A stretch of DNA of 64,000 bases from Halictus rubicundus (taxonomy: Eukaryota; Arthropoda; Insecta; Hymenoptera; Halictidae), in assembly GCF_050948215.1 (NCBI RefSeq), contig NW_027488692.1, forward strand, positions 62,001 to 126,000, given 5' to 3'. Positions 25,001 to 39,455 of the stretch are shown here, piece by piece. The notes under the pieces were generated by a model. It saw only the letters and a program-made list of their open reading frames with translations, did not search any database and was not told where the DNA came from. The position numbers and the translations under genes are program-made. Every line of letters starts with the position of its first letter. Position 1 is the stretch's first letter.

Positions 25001-28000
25001 TAATATCCTCTATCGTCTCCTATCCTCTATCCTATCCAATCCCCTATAATATCCTCTATCGTCTCCTATCCTCTATCCTATCCAATCCCCTATCCTTTCC
25101 CCTATCCGATCCTATCCTCTATCGTATCCTATACTCTATCCTATCCAATCCCCTATCCTATCCTCTATCCGATCCTATCCTCTACCCTATCCTATCCTCT
25201 ATCCTATCCTATAATCTATCCTATCGTATCCTATATCCTATCCTATCCTCTATCCTATCCTATCCTCTATCGTCTCCTGTCCTCTATCCTATACAATCCC
25301 CTATCCTATCCTCTATCCTATCCTATCCTCTATCCTATACTAAACTCTATCCTATCTATCCTCTATCCTATACTATCCTCTATCTTATCCTATCCTCTAT
25401 CCTATCCAATCACCTATCCAATCCTCTATCCTATCCTTTCCTCTATCCTATCCTATCCACAATCCTACCCTTTCCTCTATCCTATCTTATCCTCTATCCT
25501 ATCCTATCCTCTATCCTATACTATCCTCTATCCTATCCTATCCTCTATCCTATCCTATCCTGTATCCTATCCTATCCTATCCTCTATCCTATCCTATCCT
25601 GTATCCTATCCTATCCTATCCTCTATCCTATCCTATCCTCTATCGTCTCCTGTCCTCTATCCTATACAATCCCCTATCCTATCCTCTATCGTCTCCTATT
25701 CTCTATCCTATACAATCCCCTATCCTATCCTCTATCGTCTCCAATTGTCTATCCTATCCAATCCCCTATCCTATCCTCTATCCGATCCTATCCTCTATCG
25801 TATCCTATACTCTATCCTATCCAATCCCCTATCCTATCCTCTATCCTATCCTATTCTCTATCCTATACTATCCTCTATCCTATCCTATCCTCTATCCTAT
25901 CCAATAACCTATCCAATCCTCTATCCTATCCTTTCCTCTATCCTATCCTATCCTCAATCCTATCCTATCCGCTATCTTATCCTATCCTCTATCCTATTCT
26001 ATAATCTATCCTATCCTTTCCCCTATCCGATCCTATCCTCTATCGTATCCTATACTCTATCCTATCCAATCCCCTATCCTATCCTCTATTCGATCGTATC
26101 CTCTACCCTATCCTATCCTCTATCCTATCCTATAATCTATCCTATAGTATCCTATATCCTATCCTATCCTCTATCCTATCCTATCCTCTATCCTATCCTA
26201 TCCTCTATCTTATCCTATCCTCTATCCTATGCTATCCTCTATCCTATCCTATCCTCTATCATATCCTATGCTCTATCTTATCCTATCCTCTATCCTATCC
26301 TATCCTCTATCGTCTCCTGTCCTCTATCCTATACAATCCCCTATCCTATCCTCTATCCTATCCTATCCTCTATCCTATACTAAACTCTATCCTATCTATC
26401 CTCTATCCTATACTATCCTCTATCTTATCCTATCCTCTATCCTATCCAATCACCTATCCAATCCTCTATCCTATCCTTTCCTCTATCCTATCCTATCCTC
26501 AATCCTACCCTTTCCTCTATCCTATCCTATCCTCTATCCTATCCTATCCTCTATCCTATACTATCCTCTATCCTATCCTATCCTCTATCCTATCCTATCC
26601 TGTATCCTATCCTATCCTATCCTCTATCCTATCCTATCCTGTATCCTATCCTATCCTATCCTCTATCCTATCCTATCCTCTATCGTCTCCTGTCCTCTAT
26701 CCTATACAATCCCCTATCCTATCCTCTATCGTCTCCTATTCTCTATCCTATACAATCCCCTATCCTACCCTCTATCGTCTCCAATTGTCTATCCTATCCA
26801 ATCCCCTATCCTATCCTCTATCCGATCCTATCCTCTATCGTATCCTATACTCTATCCTATCCAATCCCCTATCCTATCCTCTATCCTATCCTATCCTCTA
26901 TCCTATACTATCCTCTATCCTATCCTATCCTCTATCCTATCCAGTAACCTATCCAATCCTCTATCCTATCCTTTCCTCTATCCTATCCTATCCTCAATCC
27001 TATCCTATCCGCTATCTTATCCTATCCTCTATCCTATTCTATAATCTATCCTATCCTATCCTCTATCCTATCCTATCCTCTATCCTATCCTATCCTCTAT
27101 CCTATCCTATACTGTATCCTATCCTATCCTCTATCCTATCCTATCCTCTATCCTATCCTATCCTCTATCGTCTCCTGTCCTCTATCCTATACAATCCCCT
27201 ATCCTATCCTCTATCGTCTCCTATCCTCTATCCTATCCAATCCCCTATAATATCCTCTATCGTCTCCTATCCTCTATCCTATCCAATCCCCTATCCTTTC
27301 CCCTATCCGATCCTATCCTCTATCGTATCCTATACTCTATCCTATCCAATCCCCTATCCTATCCTCTATCCGATCCTATCCTCTACCCTATCCTATCCTC
27401 TATCCTATCCTATAATCTATCCTATCGTATCCTATATCCTATCCTATCCTCTATCCTATGCTATCCTCTATCCTATGCTATCCTCTATCCTATCCTATCC
27501 TCTATCATATCCTATCCTCTATCCTATCCTATCCTCTATCGTCTCCTGTCCTCTATCCTATACAATCCCCTATCCTATCCTCTATCGTCTCCTATTCTCT
27601 ATCCTATACAATCCCCTATCCTATCCTCTATCGTCTCCAATTGTCTATCCTATCCAATCCCCTATCTTATCCTCTATCCGATCCTATCCTCTATCCTATC
27701 CTATCCTCTATCCTATCCTATCCTCTATCCTATCCTATCCTCTATCCTATCCTATCCTCTATCCTATCCTCTATCCTATCCTATCCTCTATCCTATCCTA
27801 TCCTCTATCCTATCCTATCCTCTATCCTATCCTATCCTCTATCCTATCCTATCCTCTATCCTATCCTATCCTCTATCCTATCCTATCCTCTATCCTATCC
27901 TATCCTCTATCCTATCCTATCCTCTATCCTATCCTATGCTCTATCCTATCCTATCCTCTATCCTATCCTATCCTCTATCCTATCCTATCCTCTATCCTAT

Positions 28001-28092
28001 CCTATCCTCTATCCTATCCTATCCTCTATCCTATCCTATCCTCTATCCTATCCTATCCTCTATCCTATCCTATCCTCTATCCTATCCTATCC
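22049..28092 (+). repeat. Family A block A5 (6 kb)
   Basis: Carries GTCTCCAATTGTC at 23492, 24348, 25738, 26778 and 27633. The left part (to about 23040) continues the 1639-bp tandem unit. Further right, 23.04-24.48 kb is repeated at 26.3-27.77 kb (offset about 3285) and a 1040-bp tandem step links 25738 to 26778. It ends in perfect 17-mer runs (27692-27759, 27772-27924, 27942-28077) before the A-to-B junction at 28093. Confidence 0.78.
27772..27924 (+). repeat. Perfect 17-mer tract, 9 copies, with 4 more upstream
   Basis: 153 bp = 9 x 17 of exact consensus. A single 12-mer (27760-27771) separates it from four further exact 17-mers (27692-27759). It is followed by the TATGCTC unit (TATG at 27935) and eight exact 17-mers (27942-28077) before the A-to-B junction. 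Confidence 0.86.
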
Positions 28093-28559
28093 TATCTTCA
28101 ACCCTATCCTATCCTCATTCGTATCGTATACTCCATCCTAACATATCCGCTATCCTATCCTATCCTCTACCCTATAATATCCTCTATCCTATTAAATCCT
28201 CTATCCTATCCTCTATCCTATCCTATCCTTTCCTCTACCCTATCCTATCCTCTATCCTATTCTCTATCCCATCCTATCCTCTTTCGTCTCCTATCCTCTA
28301 CACTATCCAATCCCCTATCCTATCCTCAACCCTATCCTATCCTCATTCGTATCCTATACTCCATCCTAACCTATCCGCTATCCTATCCTATCTCCTATAC
28401 TATAATATCCTCTATCCTATCCTCTATCCTATCCTCTATCCTATCCTCTATCCTATCCTCTATCCTATCCTCTATCCTATCCTATCCTATCCTCTATCCT
28501 ATCCTATCCACTATCCTATCCTAGCCTCAATCCTATCCTATCCTCTATCCTATCCTATC

Positions 28560-30200
28560 CTCTTTCGCCTCCTATCCTCTATCCTATCCAATCCCCTATC
28601 CTATCCTCTATTCTATCCTTTCCACTACCCTATACTTTCCTCTATCCTATCCTATCCTCCATAAGATTGTATCCTCTATCCTATCCCGTCCTCTATCCTA
28701 TAATATCATCTATCCTATCATATCTTGTATTATATCCTATCCTCTATAATATCCGAGCCTCTAACCTATCCTATCCTCAATCCTATCCTATCCTCTATCC
28801 TATCCAATCCCCTATCATATCGTGTATCGTATCCTATCCTCTATCATATCCAATCCAATATCCTATCCTCTATCCTATCCTATCCTATCCTCAACCCTAT
28901 CCTATCCTCATTCGTATCCTATACTCCATCCTAACCTATCCGCTATCCTATCCTATCCTATCCTCTATCCTATCCTACCCTATACTCTATCCTATCCTAT
29001 CCTCTACCGTATTATATCCTCTATCCTATCCTCGGTCCGATCCAATCCTCTATCCTATCCTATCCTCAATACTATCCTATCCTCTATCGTATCCAATCCT
29101 CTATCCTATCCTCTATCTTATCCTATCCTATCGTATCCTCTATCCTACCCTATCCTCTATCCTATCCTATCCTCTACCCTGTCCTATACTCTATCCTATC
29201 CTATCCTGTATCCTATCCAATCCCCTATCCTATCCTCTAACGTCTCCACTCCGCTATTATATCCAATAACATATCCTACCCTCTATCGTATCCTACCCGA
29301 TCCTCTATCCTATCCTCGGTCCGATCCAATCCTGTATCCTATCCTATCCTCTATCCTATCCTATCCTCTATCCTATCCTATCCTCTATCCTATCCTATCC
29401 TCTATCCTATCCTATCCTCTTTCCTATACAATCCCCTATCCTATCCTCTATCCTATCCAATCCCCTATCCTATCCTCTATCCTATCCTATCCTCTATAAT
29501 ATCGTATCCTCCATCCTATCCTATCCACTATCCTATCCAATCCCCTATCTTATCCTCTATCTTATCCTATCCTATCCAATCCTCTATCATATCCTCTATC
29601 TTATCCTATCCTATCCAATCCTCTAACCTATCCTCTATCCTATCGTATCCTCTATCCTACCCTATCCTCTATCCTATCCTATCCTCTATCGTGTCCTATC
29701 CTCTATCGTATTATATCCTCTTTCCTATACAATCCCCTATCCTATCCTCTATCCTATCCAATCCCCTATCCTATCCTCTATCGTCTCCTATCCTCTATCC
29801 TATCCAATCCCCTATCCTATCCTCTATCCTATCCTATCCTCTATAATATCGTATCCTCCATCCTATCCTATCCACTATCCTATCCAATCCCCTATCTTAT
29901 CCTCTATCTTATCCTATCCTATCCAATCCTCTAACCTATCCTCTATCCTATCGTATCCTCTATCCTACCCTATCCTCTATCCTATCCTATCCTCTATCGT
30001 GTCATATCCTCTATCGTATTATATCCTCTATCCTATCCAATCCTCTATCCCATCCTCTATCCCGACCTATCCTCTATCCTATCCTATCCTCTATCCTATC
30101 CTAACCTCTATCCTATCCTATCCTCTATCCTATCCTATCCTCTATCCTATCCTTTCCACTACCCTATACTTTCCTCTATCCTATTATATCCTCCATAAGA
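28560..30200 (+). repeat. Duplicate of 46630-47930
   Basis: Shares the rare type iv core and the GTGTATCGTATCC and CCAATCCAATATCC variants at offset 18068. After about 29.2 kb the offset becomes about 17730, indicating roughly 340 bp missing from the right copy. Confidence 0.72.
28618..28758 (+). repeat. Family B core element, type iv (exemplar)
   Basis: Has CCATAAGATTGTATCC (T for C) and TATCCTATCCTATCCTCC upstream. Only two copies, 28659 and 46727, both about 0.2-0.6 kb after an A-to-B junction, consistent with these two regions being duplicates (offset 18068). Confidence 0.74.
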
Positions 30201-30730
30201 TCGTATCCTCTATCCTATCCCGTCCTCTATCCTATAATATCATCTATCCTATCATATCCTGTATTATATCCTATCCCCTATCATATCGTCTATCGTATCC
30301 TATCCTCTATCATATCCAATCCTATATCCTATCCTCTATCCTATCCTATCCTATCCTCAACCCTATCCTATCCTCATTCGTATCCTATACTCCATCCTAA
30401 CCTATCCGCTATCCTATCCTATCCTATCCTCTATCCTATCCTTTCCACTACCCTATACTTTCCTCTATCCTATTATATCCTCCATAAGATCGTATCCTCT
30501 ATCCTATCCCGTCCTCTATCCTATAATATCATCTATCCTATCATATCCTGTATTATATCCTATCCCCTATCATATCGTCTATCGTATCCTATCCTCTATC
30601 ATATCCAATCCTATATCCTATCCTCTATCCTATCCTATCCTATCCTCAACCCTATCCTATCCTCATTCGTATCCTATACTCCATCCTAACCTATCCGCTA
30701 TCCTATCCTATCCTATCCTCTATCCTATCC
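30150..30730 (+). repeat. 289-bp tandem duplication
   Basis: The core element and the following CCTCAACCC/CCTCATTCG/CCGCT segment are present twice, at a step of 289 bp (30193 to 30482). The counterparts at 2791, 36006, 47921 and 55288 have a single copy, so this is a local event. Confidence 0.8.
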
Positions 30731-31520
30731 TATCCTCTATCCTACCCTATCCTCTATCCTATCCTATCATCTATCGTATTATATCCTCTATCCTATCCGA
30801 TCCTCTATCCTATCCTCGGTCCGATCCAATCCTCTATCCTATGCTATCCTCAATACTATCCTATCCTCTATCGTATCCAATCCTCTATCCTATCCTCTAT
30901 CTTATCCTATCCTATCCAATCCTCTATCCTATCCTCTATCCTATCCTCTATCCTATCGTATCCTCTATCCTACCCTATCCTCTATCCTATCCTATCCTCT
31001 ATCGTATTATATCCTCTATCCTATCCAATCCTCTATCCCATCCACTATCCCGACCTATCCTCTATCCTATCCAATCCCCTATCCTATCCTCTATCGTCTC
31101 CTATCCTCTATCCTATCCAATCCCCTATCCTATCCTCTATCCTATCCTATCCTCTATAATATCGTATCCTCCATCCTATCCTATCCGCTATCCTGTCCAA
31201 TCCCCTATCTTATCCTCTATCTTATCCTATCCTATCCAATCCTCTATCATATCCTCTATCTTATCCTATCCTATCCAATCCTCTAACCTATCCTCTATCC
31301 TATCGTATCCTCTATCCTACCCTATCCTCTATCCTATCCTATCCTCTATCGTGTCCTAGCCTCTATCGTATTATATCCTCTATCCTATCCAATCCTCTAT
31401 CCCATCCTCTATCCCGACCTATCCTCTATCCTATCCTATCCTCTATCCTATCCTCTATCCTATCCTCTATCCTATCCAATCCCCTATCCTATCCTCTATC
31501 GTCTCCTATCCCCTATCCTA
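30430..31520 (+). repeat. Duplicate of 35950-36960 (offset 5524)
   Basis: The core element at 30482 and the CTATGCTATCCTCAATAC variant at 30839 recur at 36006 and 36363. The right copy lacks some pentamer blocks before running into family A at 36963. Confidence 0.72.
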
Positions 31521-32822
31521 TCCTCTATCCTATCCTATCCTCTATAATATCGTATCCTCCATCCTATCCTATCCGCTATCCTATCCAATCCCCTATCTTA
31601 TCCTCTATCTTATCCTATCCTATCCAATCCTCTATCATATCCTCTATCTTATCCTATCCTATCCAATCCTCTAACCTATCCTCTATCCTATCCTATCCTC
31701 TATCCTATCCTTTCCACTACCCTATACTTTCCTCTATCCTATTATATCCTCCATAAGATCGTATCCTCTATCCTATCCCGTCCTCTATCCTATAATATCA
31801 TCTATCCTATCATATCCTGTATTATATCCTATCCTCTATAATATCCGAGCCTCTAGCCTATCCTATCCTCAATCCTATCCTATCCTCTATCCTATCCAAT
31901 CCCCTATCCTATCCTCTATCCTATCCAATCATCTATCCTATCCTCTATCCTATCCTCTATCCTATCCGCTGTCCTACCCTGTCCTCTATCCTATCCAATC
32001 CTATATCCTATCCTCTATCCTATCCTATCCTGAATCCTACCCTATCCTCTATCGTATCCTATCCTCTATCCTATCCTATCCTCTATCCTATCCTATCCTC
32101 TATCCTACCCTCTATCCTATTCTCTATCCAATCCTATCCTCTTTCGCCTCCTATCCTCTATCCTATCCTATCCTATCCTCAACCCTATCCTATCCTCATT
32201 CGTATCCTATACTCCATCCTAACCTATCCGCTATCCTATCCTATCTTCCATTCTATAATATCCTCTATCCTATCCAATCCTCTATCCTATCCTCTATCCT
32301 ATCCTCTATCCTATCCTCTATCCTATCCTATCCTCTATCCTATCCTATCCTCTATCCTACCCTCTATCCTATTCTCTATCCAATCCTACCCTCTTTCGCC
32401 TCCTATCCTCTATCCTATCCTATCCTATCCTCAACCCTATCCTATCCTCATTCGTATCCTATACTCCATCCTAACCTATCCGCTATCCTATCCTATCTTC
32501 CATTCTATAATATCCTCTATCCTATCCAATCCTCTATCCTATCCTCTATCCTATCCTCTATCCTATCCTCTATCCCATCCTCTATCCTATCCTATCCTAT
32601 CCTCTATCCTGTCCTATCCTCTATCCTATCCTATCCTCTATCCTATCCTATCCTCTATCCTATCCTATCCTCTATCCTATCCAATCCTCTATCCTATCCT
32701 ATCCTCTATCCTATCCTATCCTCTATCCTATCCTATCCTCTATCCTATCCTATCCTCTATCCTATCCTATCCTCTATCCTCTATCCTCTATCCTATCCTA
32801 TCCTCTATCCTATCCTATCCTC

Positions 32823-32928
32823 TATCCTATCCTCTATCCTATCCTCTATCCTATCCTCTATCCTATCCTCTATCCTATCCTCTATCCTATCCTCTATCCT
32901 ATCCTCTATCCTATCCTCTATCCTATCC
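32823..32928 (+). repeat. 12-mer tract, 8 copies
   Basis: Eight TATCCTATCCTC units between two 17-mers and the TATATTATCC landmark at 32929. It is preceded by two consecutive 7-mers (32775-32788), where the homologous sites have one. Confidence 0.84.
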
Positions 32929-33985
32929 TATATTATCCTCTATCCTATCCTATCCACTATCCTATCCTAGCCTCAATCCTATCCTATCCTCTATCCTATC
33001 CTATCCTCTATCCGATCCTATCCTCTATAATATCCTATCCTCTATCCTATCATATCCTCTTTCCTATACAATCCCCTATCCTATCCTCTATCCTATCCAA
33101 TCCCCTATCCTATCCTCTATCCTAACCAATCCCCTATTCTATCCTCTATCCTATCCGATCCTCTCTCGAATCCTATACTCTATCCTATCCAATCCCCTAT
33201 CTTATCCTCTATCCTCTATCCTATCCTCTATCCTATCCTCTATCCTATCCTCTATCCTATCCTATCCTATCCTCTATCCTATCCTATCCACTATCCTATC
33301 CTAGCCTCAATCCTATCCTATCCTCTATCCTATCCAATCCCCCATCCTATCCTCTATCCTATACTTTCCACTACCCTATACTTTCCTCTATTATATCCTA
33401 TCCTCCATAAGATCGTATCCTCTATCCTATCCTCTATCCTATCCTCTATCCTATCCTATCCTCTATCCTATCCTATCCTATCCTCTATCCTATCCTATCC
33501 ACTATCCTATCCTAGCCTCAATCCTATCCTATCCTCTATCCTATCCAATCCCCCATCCTATCCTCTATCCTATACTTTCCACTACCCTATACTTTCCTCT
33601 ATTATATCCTATCCTCCATAAGATCGTATCCTCTATCCTATCCCGTTCTCTATCCTATAATATCATCTATCCTATCATATCTTGTATTATATCCTATCCT
33701 CTATAATTTCCGAGCCTCTAACCTATCCTATCCTCAATCCTATCCTATCCAATCCCCTATCATATCGTCTATCGTATCCTATCCTCTATCATATCCAATC
33801 CTATATCCTATCCTCTATCCTATCCTATTCTATCCTCAACTCTATCCTATCCTCATTCGGATCCTATACTCCATCCTAACCTATCCGCTATCCTATCCTA
33901 TCTTCTATTCTATAATATCCTCTATCCTATCCAATCCTCTATCCTATATTCTATCCTATCCTCTATCCTATCCTATCCTATCCTC

Positions 33986-34206
33986 TATCCTATCCTATCC
34001 TCTATCCTATCCTATCCTCTATCCTATCCTATCCTCTATCCTATCCTATCCTCTATCCTATCCTATCCTCTATCCTATCCTATCCTCTATCCTATCCTAT
34101 CCTCTATCCTATCCTATCCTCTATCCTATCCTATCCTCTATCCTATCCTATCCTCTATCCTATCCTATCCTCTATCCTATCCTATCCTCTATCCTATCCT
34201 ATCCTC
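33986..34206 (+). repeat. Perfect 17-mer tract, 13 copies, inside family B
   Basis: 221 bp = 13 x 17 between a 22-mer (33964-33985) and a CCTATTCTATCC variant. The same place in the paralogous locus at 58567-58617 has only 3 monomers, so ten copies were gained here or lost there. Confidence 0.88.
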
Positions 34207-35608
34207 TATCCTATCCTATTCTATCCTCAACTCTATCCTATCCTCATTCGGATCCTATACTCCATCCTAACCTATCCGCTATCCTATCCTATCTTCTATT
34301 CTATAATATCCTCTATCCTATCCAATCCTCTATCCTATATTCTATCCTATCCTCTATCCTATCCTATCCTATCCTCTATCCTATCCTATCCTCTATCCTA
34401 TCCTATCCTCTATCCTATCCTATCCTATCTTCAACCCTATTTGATTCGTAACCCTATCCTCATTCGTATCGTATACTCCATCCTAACATATCCGCTATCC
34501 TATCCTATCCTCTACATTATAATATCCTCTATCCTATCCAATCCCCTATCCTATCCTCAACCCTATCCTATCCTCATTCGTATCCTATACTCCATCCTAA
34601 CCTATCCGCTATCCTATCCTATCTCCTATCCTATAATATCCTCTATCCTATCCAATCCTCTATCCTATCCTCTATCCTATCCTCTATCCTATCCTCTATC
34701 CTATCCTCTATCCTATCCTATCCTATCCTCTATCCTATCCTCTATCCTATCCTATCCTATCCTCTATCCTATCCTATCCACTATCCTATTCTAGCCTCAA
34801 TCCTATCCTATCCTCTATCGTATCCTATCCTCTATCCTATCCTATCCTCTATCCTATCCTATCCCCTTTCCTATACAATCCCCTATCCTATCCTCTATCC
34901 TATCCAATCCCCTATCCTATCCTCTATCGTCTCCTATCCTCTATCCTATCCAATCCCCTATCCTATCCTCTATCCTATCCGATCCTCTATCGTATCCTAT
35001 ACTCTATCCTATCCAATCCCCTATCTTATCCTCTATCCGATCCTATCCTCTATCCTATCCTATCCTCTATCCTATCGTATCCTCTATCCTACCCTATCCT
35101 CTATCCTACCCTATAATCTATCCTATCCTATCCTCTATCCTATCCTCTATCCTATCCTATCCTCTATCCTATCCTATCCTCTATCCTATCCGATCCTCTA
35201 TCGTATCCTATACTCTATCCTATCCAATCCCCTATCTTATCCTCTATCCGATCCTATCCTCTATCCTATCCTATCCTCTATCCTATCGTATCCTCTATCC
35301 TACCCTATCCTCTATCCTACCCTATAATCTATCCTATCCTATCCTCTATCCTATCCTCTATCCTATGCTATCCTCTATCCTCTCCTATCCTCTATCCTAT
35401 CCTATCCTCGAGCCTATCCTATCATCAATTCTATCCTATACTCCATCCTATCCTATCCGCTATCCTATCCTATCCTCTATCCTATAATATCCTCTATCCT
35501 GTCCAATCCTCTATCCTATCCTCTATCCTATTCTCTATCAAATCCTATCCTCTTTCGCCTCCTATCCTCTATCCTATCCAATCCCCTATCCTATCCTCTA
35601 TCCTATCC

Positions 35609-35752
35609 TTTCCACTACCCTATACTTTCCTCTACCCTATCCTATCCTCCATAAGATCGTATCCTCTATCCTATCCCGTCCTCTATCCTATAATATCATC
35701 TATCCTATCATATCTTGTATTATATCCTATCCTCTATAATATCCGAGCTTCT
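35609..35752 (+). repeat. Family B core element, type v (exemplar)
   Basis: Has CTACCCTATCCTATCCTCC before ATAAGATC and CCGAGCTTC downstream instead of CCGAGCCTC. Two copies, 35649 and 59951; the latter has CGCATCC for CGTATCC. They are equivalent positions of the 29.8-35.8/54.9-60.1 kb duplication. Confidence 0.74.
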
Positions 35753-37329
35753 AACCTATCCTATCCTCAATCCTATCCTATCCTCTATCCTATCCAATCC
35801 CCTATCATATCGTCTATCGTATCCTATCATCTATCATATCCAATCCTATATCCTATCCTCTATCCTATCCTATCCTATCCTCAACCCTATCCTATCCTCA
35901 TTCGTATCCTATACTCCATCCTAACCTATCCGCTATCCTATCCTATCCTATCCTCTATCCTATCCTTTCCACTACCCTATACTTTCCTCTATCCTATTAT
36001 ATCCTCCATAAGATCGTATCCTCTATCCTATCCCGTCCTCTATCCTATAATATCATCTATCCTATCATATCCTGTATTATATCCTATCCCCTATCATATC
36101 GTCTATCGTATCCTATCCTCTATCATATCCAATCCTATATCCTATCCTCTATCCTATCCTATCCTATCCTCAACCCTATCCTATCCTCATTCGTATCCTA
36201 TACTCCATCCTAACCTATCCGCTATCCTATCCTATCCTATCCTCTATCCTATCCTATCCTCTATCCTACCCTATCCTCTATCCTATCCTATCATCTATCG
36301 TATTATATCCTCTATCCTATCCGATCCTCTATCCTATCCTCGGTCCGATCCAATCCTCTATCCTATGCTATCCTCAATACTATCCTATCCTCTATCGTAT
36401 CCAATCCTCTATCCTATCCTCTATCTTATCCTATCCTATCCAATCCTCTATCCTATCCTCTATCCTATCCAATCCTCTATCCCATCCACTATCCCGACCT
36501 ATCCTCTATCCTATCCAATCCCCTATCCTATCCTCTATCGTCTCCTATCCTCTATCCTATCCAATCCCCTATCCTATCCTCTATCCTATCCTATCCTCTA
36601 TAATATCGTATCCTCCATCCTATCCTATCCGCTATCCTATCCAATCCCCTATCTTATCCTCTATCTTATCCTATCCTATCCAATCCTCTATCATATCCTC
36701 TATCTTATCCTATCCTATCCAATCCTCTAACCTATCCTCTATCCTATCGTATCCTCTATCCTACCCTATCCTCTATCCTATCCTATCCTCTATCGTGTCC
36801 TAGCCTCTATCGTATTATATCCTCTATCCTATCCAATCCTCTATCCCATCCTCTATCCCGACCTATCCTCTATCCTATCCTCTATCCTATCCTCTATCCT
36901 ATCCAATCCCCTATCCTATCCTCTATCGTCTCCTATCCCCTATCCTATCCTCTATCCTATCCTATCCTCTATCGTCTCCTGTCCTCTATCCTATACAATC
37001 CCCTATCCTATCCTCTATCCTATCCTATCCTCTATCCTATCCTATCCTCTATCCTATCCTATCCTATCCTGTATCCTATCCTATCCTATCCTCTATCCTA
37101 TCCTATCCTCTATCGTCTCCTGTCCTCTATCCTATACAATCCCCTATCCTATCCTCTATCGTCTCCTATTCTCTATCCTATACAATCCCCTATCCTATCC
37201 TCTATCGTCTCCAATTGTCTATCCTATCCAATCCCCTATCCTATCCTCTATCCGATCCTATCCTCTATCGTATCCTATCCTCTATCCTATCCAATCCCCT
37301 ATCCTATCCTCTATACTATCCTATCCTCT

Positions 37330-39455
37330 ATCCTATCCTATCCTCTATCCTATCCTATCCTATATCCTGTCGTATCCTCTATCCTATCCAATCCCCTATC
37401 CTTTCCCCTATCCGATCCTATCCTCTATCGTATCCTATACTCTATCCTATCCAATCCCCTATCCTATCCTCTATCCGATCCTATCCTCTACCCTATCCTA
37501 TCCTCTATCCTATCCAATCCCCTATCCTATCCTCTATCCTATCCTATCATCTATCGTATCCTATCCTCTATCCTATCCTATCCTCTATCCTATCCTATCC
37601 TCTATCCTATCCTATCCTCTATCCTATCCTATCCTCTATCCGATCCTCTATCCTATCCCTTACTCTATCCTATCCTATCCTCAATCCTATCCTATCCTCT
37701 ATCCTATCCTATCCTCTATCCTATTCTATACTCGATCCTATCCTATTATCTATCCTATCCTATCCTCTATCCTATCCTATCCTCTATCCTATCCTATAAT
37801 CTATCCTATCCTATCCTATATCCTATCCTATCCTCTATCCTATCCAATCCCCTATCCTATCCTCTATCCTATCCTATCCTCTATCGTATCCTATCCTCTA
37901 TCCTATCCAATCCTATATCCTATCCGATCCGTTATCCTATCCTATCCTCTATCCTATTCTATCCTCTATCCTATCCAATCCTATATGCTCTCCTATCCGC
38001 TATCCTATCCTACCCTCTATCCTATACAATCCCCTATCCTATCCTCTATCCTATCCTATCCTCTATCCTATACTAACCTCTATCCTATCCTATCCTGTAT
38101 CCTATCCTATCCTATCCTCTATCATATCCTATGCTCTATCTTATCCTATCCTCTATCCTATCCTATCCTCTATCGTCTCCTGTCCTCTATCCTATACAAT
38201 CCCCTATCTTATCCTCTATCCTATCCTATCCTCTATCCTATCCTATCCTCTATCCTATCCTATCCTGTATCCTATCCTATCCTATCCTCTATCCTATCCT
38301 ATCCTCTATCGTCTCCTGTCCTCTATCCTATACAATCCCCTATCCTATCCTCTATCGTCTCCTATTCTCTATCCTATACAATCCCCTATCCTATCCTCTA
38401 TCGTCTCCAATTGTCTATCCTATCCAATCCCCTATCCTATCCTCTATCCGATCCTATCCTCTATCGTATCCTATACTCTATCCTATCCAATCCCCTATCC
38501 TATCCTCTATACTATCCTAGCCTCTATCCTATCCTATCCTCTATCCTATCCTATCCTCTATCCTATCCAATCACGTATCCGATCCTCTATCCTATCCTTT
38601 ACTCTATCCTATCCTATCCTCAATCCTATCCTATCCTCTATCCTATCCTATCCTCTATCCTATCCTATCCTCTATCCTATCCTATAATCTATCCTATCCT
38701 ATCCTATATCCTGTCGTATCCTCTATCCTATCCAATCCCCTATCCTTTCCCCTATCCGATCCTATCCTCTATCGTATCCTATACTCTATCCTATCCAATC
38801 CCCTATCCTATCCTCTATCCGATCCTATCCTCTACCCTATCCTATCCTCTATCCTATCCACTCCCCTATCCTATCCTCTATCCTATCCTATCATCTATCG
38901 TATCCTATCCTCTATCCTATCCTATCCTCTATCCTATCCTATCCTCTATCCTATCGTATCACCTATCCGATCCTCTATCCTATCCCTTACTCTATCCTAT
39001 CCTATCCTCAATCCTATCCTATCCTCTATCCTATCCTATCCTCTATCCTATTCTATACTCGATCCTATCCTATTATCTATCCTATCCTATCCTCTATCCT
39101 ATCCTATCATCTATCCTATCCTATAATCTATCCTATCCTATCCTATATCCTATCCTATCCTCTATCCTATCCAATCCCCTATCCTATCCTCTATCCTATC
39201 CTATCCTCTATCGTATCCTATCCTCTATCCTATCCAATCCTATATCCTATCCGATCCGTTATCCTATCCTATCCTCTATCCTATTCTATCCTCTATCCTA
39301 TCCAATCCTATATGCTCTCCTATCCGCTATCCTATCCTACCCTCTATCCTATACAATCCCCTATCCTATCCTCTATCCTATCCTATCCTCTATCCTATAC
39401 TAACCTCTATCCTATCCTATCCTGTATCCTATCCTATCCTATCCTCTATCATATC
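37330..39455 (+). repeat. 1.33-kb tandem-like duplication
   Basis: About 37.33-38.13 kb recurs at 38.67-39.46 kb. Offsets are 1344 at TCATCTATCG (37547/38891) and 1327 at TATATGCTCTCC (37981/39309), that is, one 17-mer fewer in the second copy between these points. Confidence 0.75.

Larger units (their letters stand above)
29820..35770 (+). repeat. Dispersed duplicate of 54920-60070
   Basis: Offsets step down as unit numbers change: 25095 at 30193, 24806 at 30482 and 30841, 24811 at 31751, 24598 at 33405, 24581 at 33616, 24479 at 34441 and 24302 at 35649. The first step is the extra 289-bp copy in the left segment. Confidence 0.77.
28093..36962 (+). repeat. Family B block B5 (8.9 kb)
   Basis: Eight core markers: 28659 (with the rare CCATAAGATTG ending), 30193, 30482, 31751, 33405, 33616, 35649 and 36006. 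Most of it, 29.82-35.77 kb, has a dispersed partner at 54.92-60.07 kb. Local features are the 289-bp tandem duplication at 30.15-30.73 kb, a 12-mer tract at 32.82-32.92 kb and a 13-copy perfect 17-mer tract at 33986-34206. Confidence 0.78.

Noticed and set aside
26785..28664. Open frames of 579, 227 and 242 codons overlapping in all three phases
   Set aside because: Simultaneous openness of three frames with one peptide is explained by the monomer length and lack of stops, not by coding. Frame ends fall at random variant stops such as TAG in CCTAGCC or TAA in CCTAACC.
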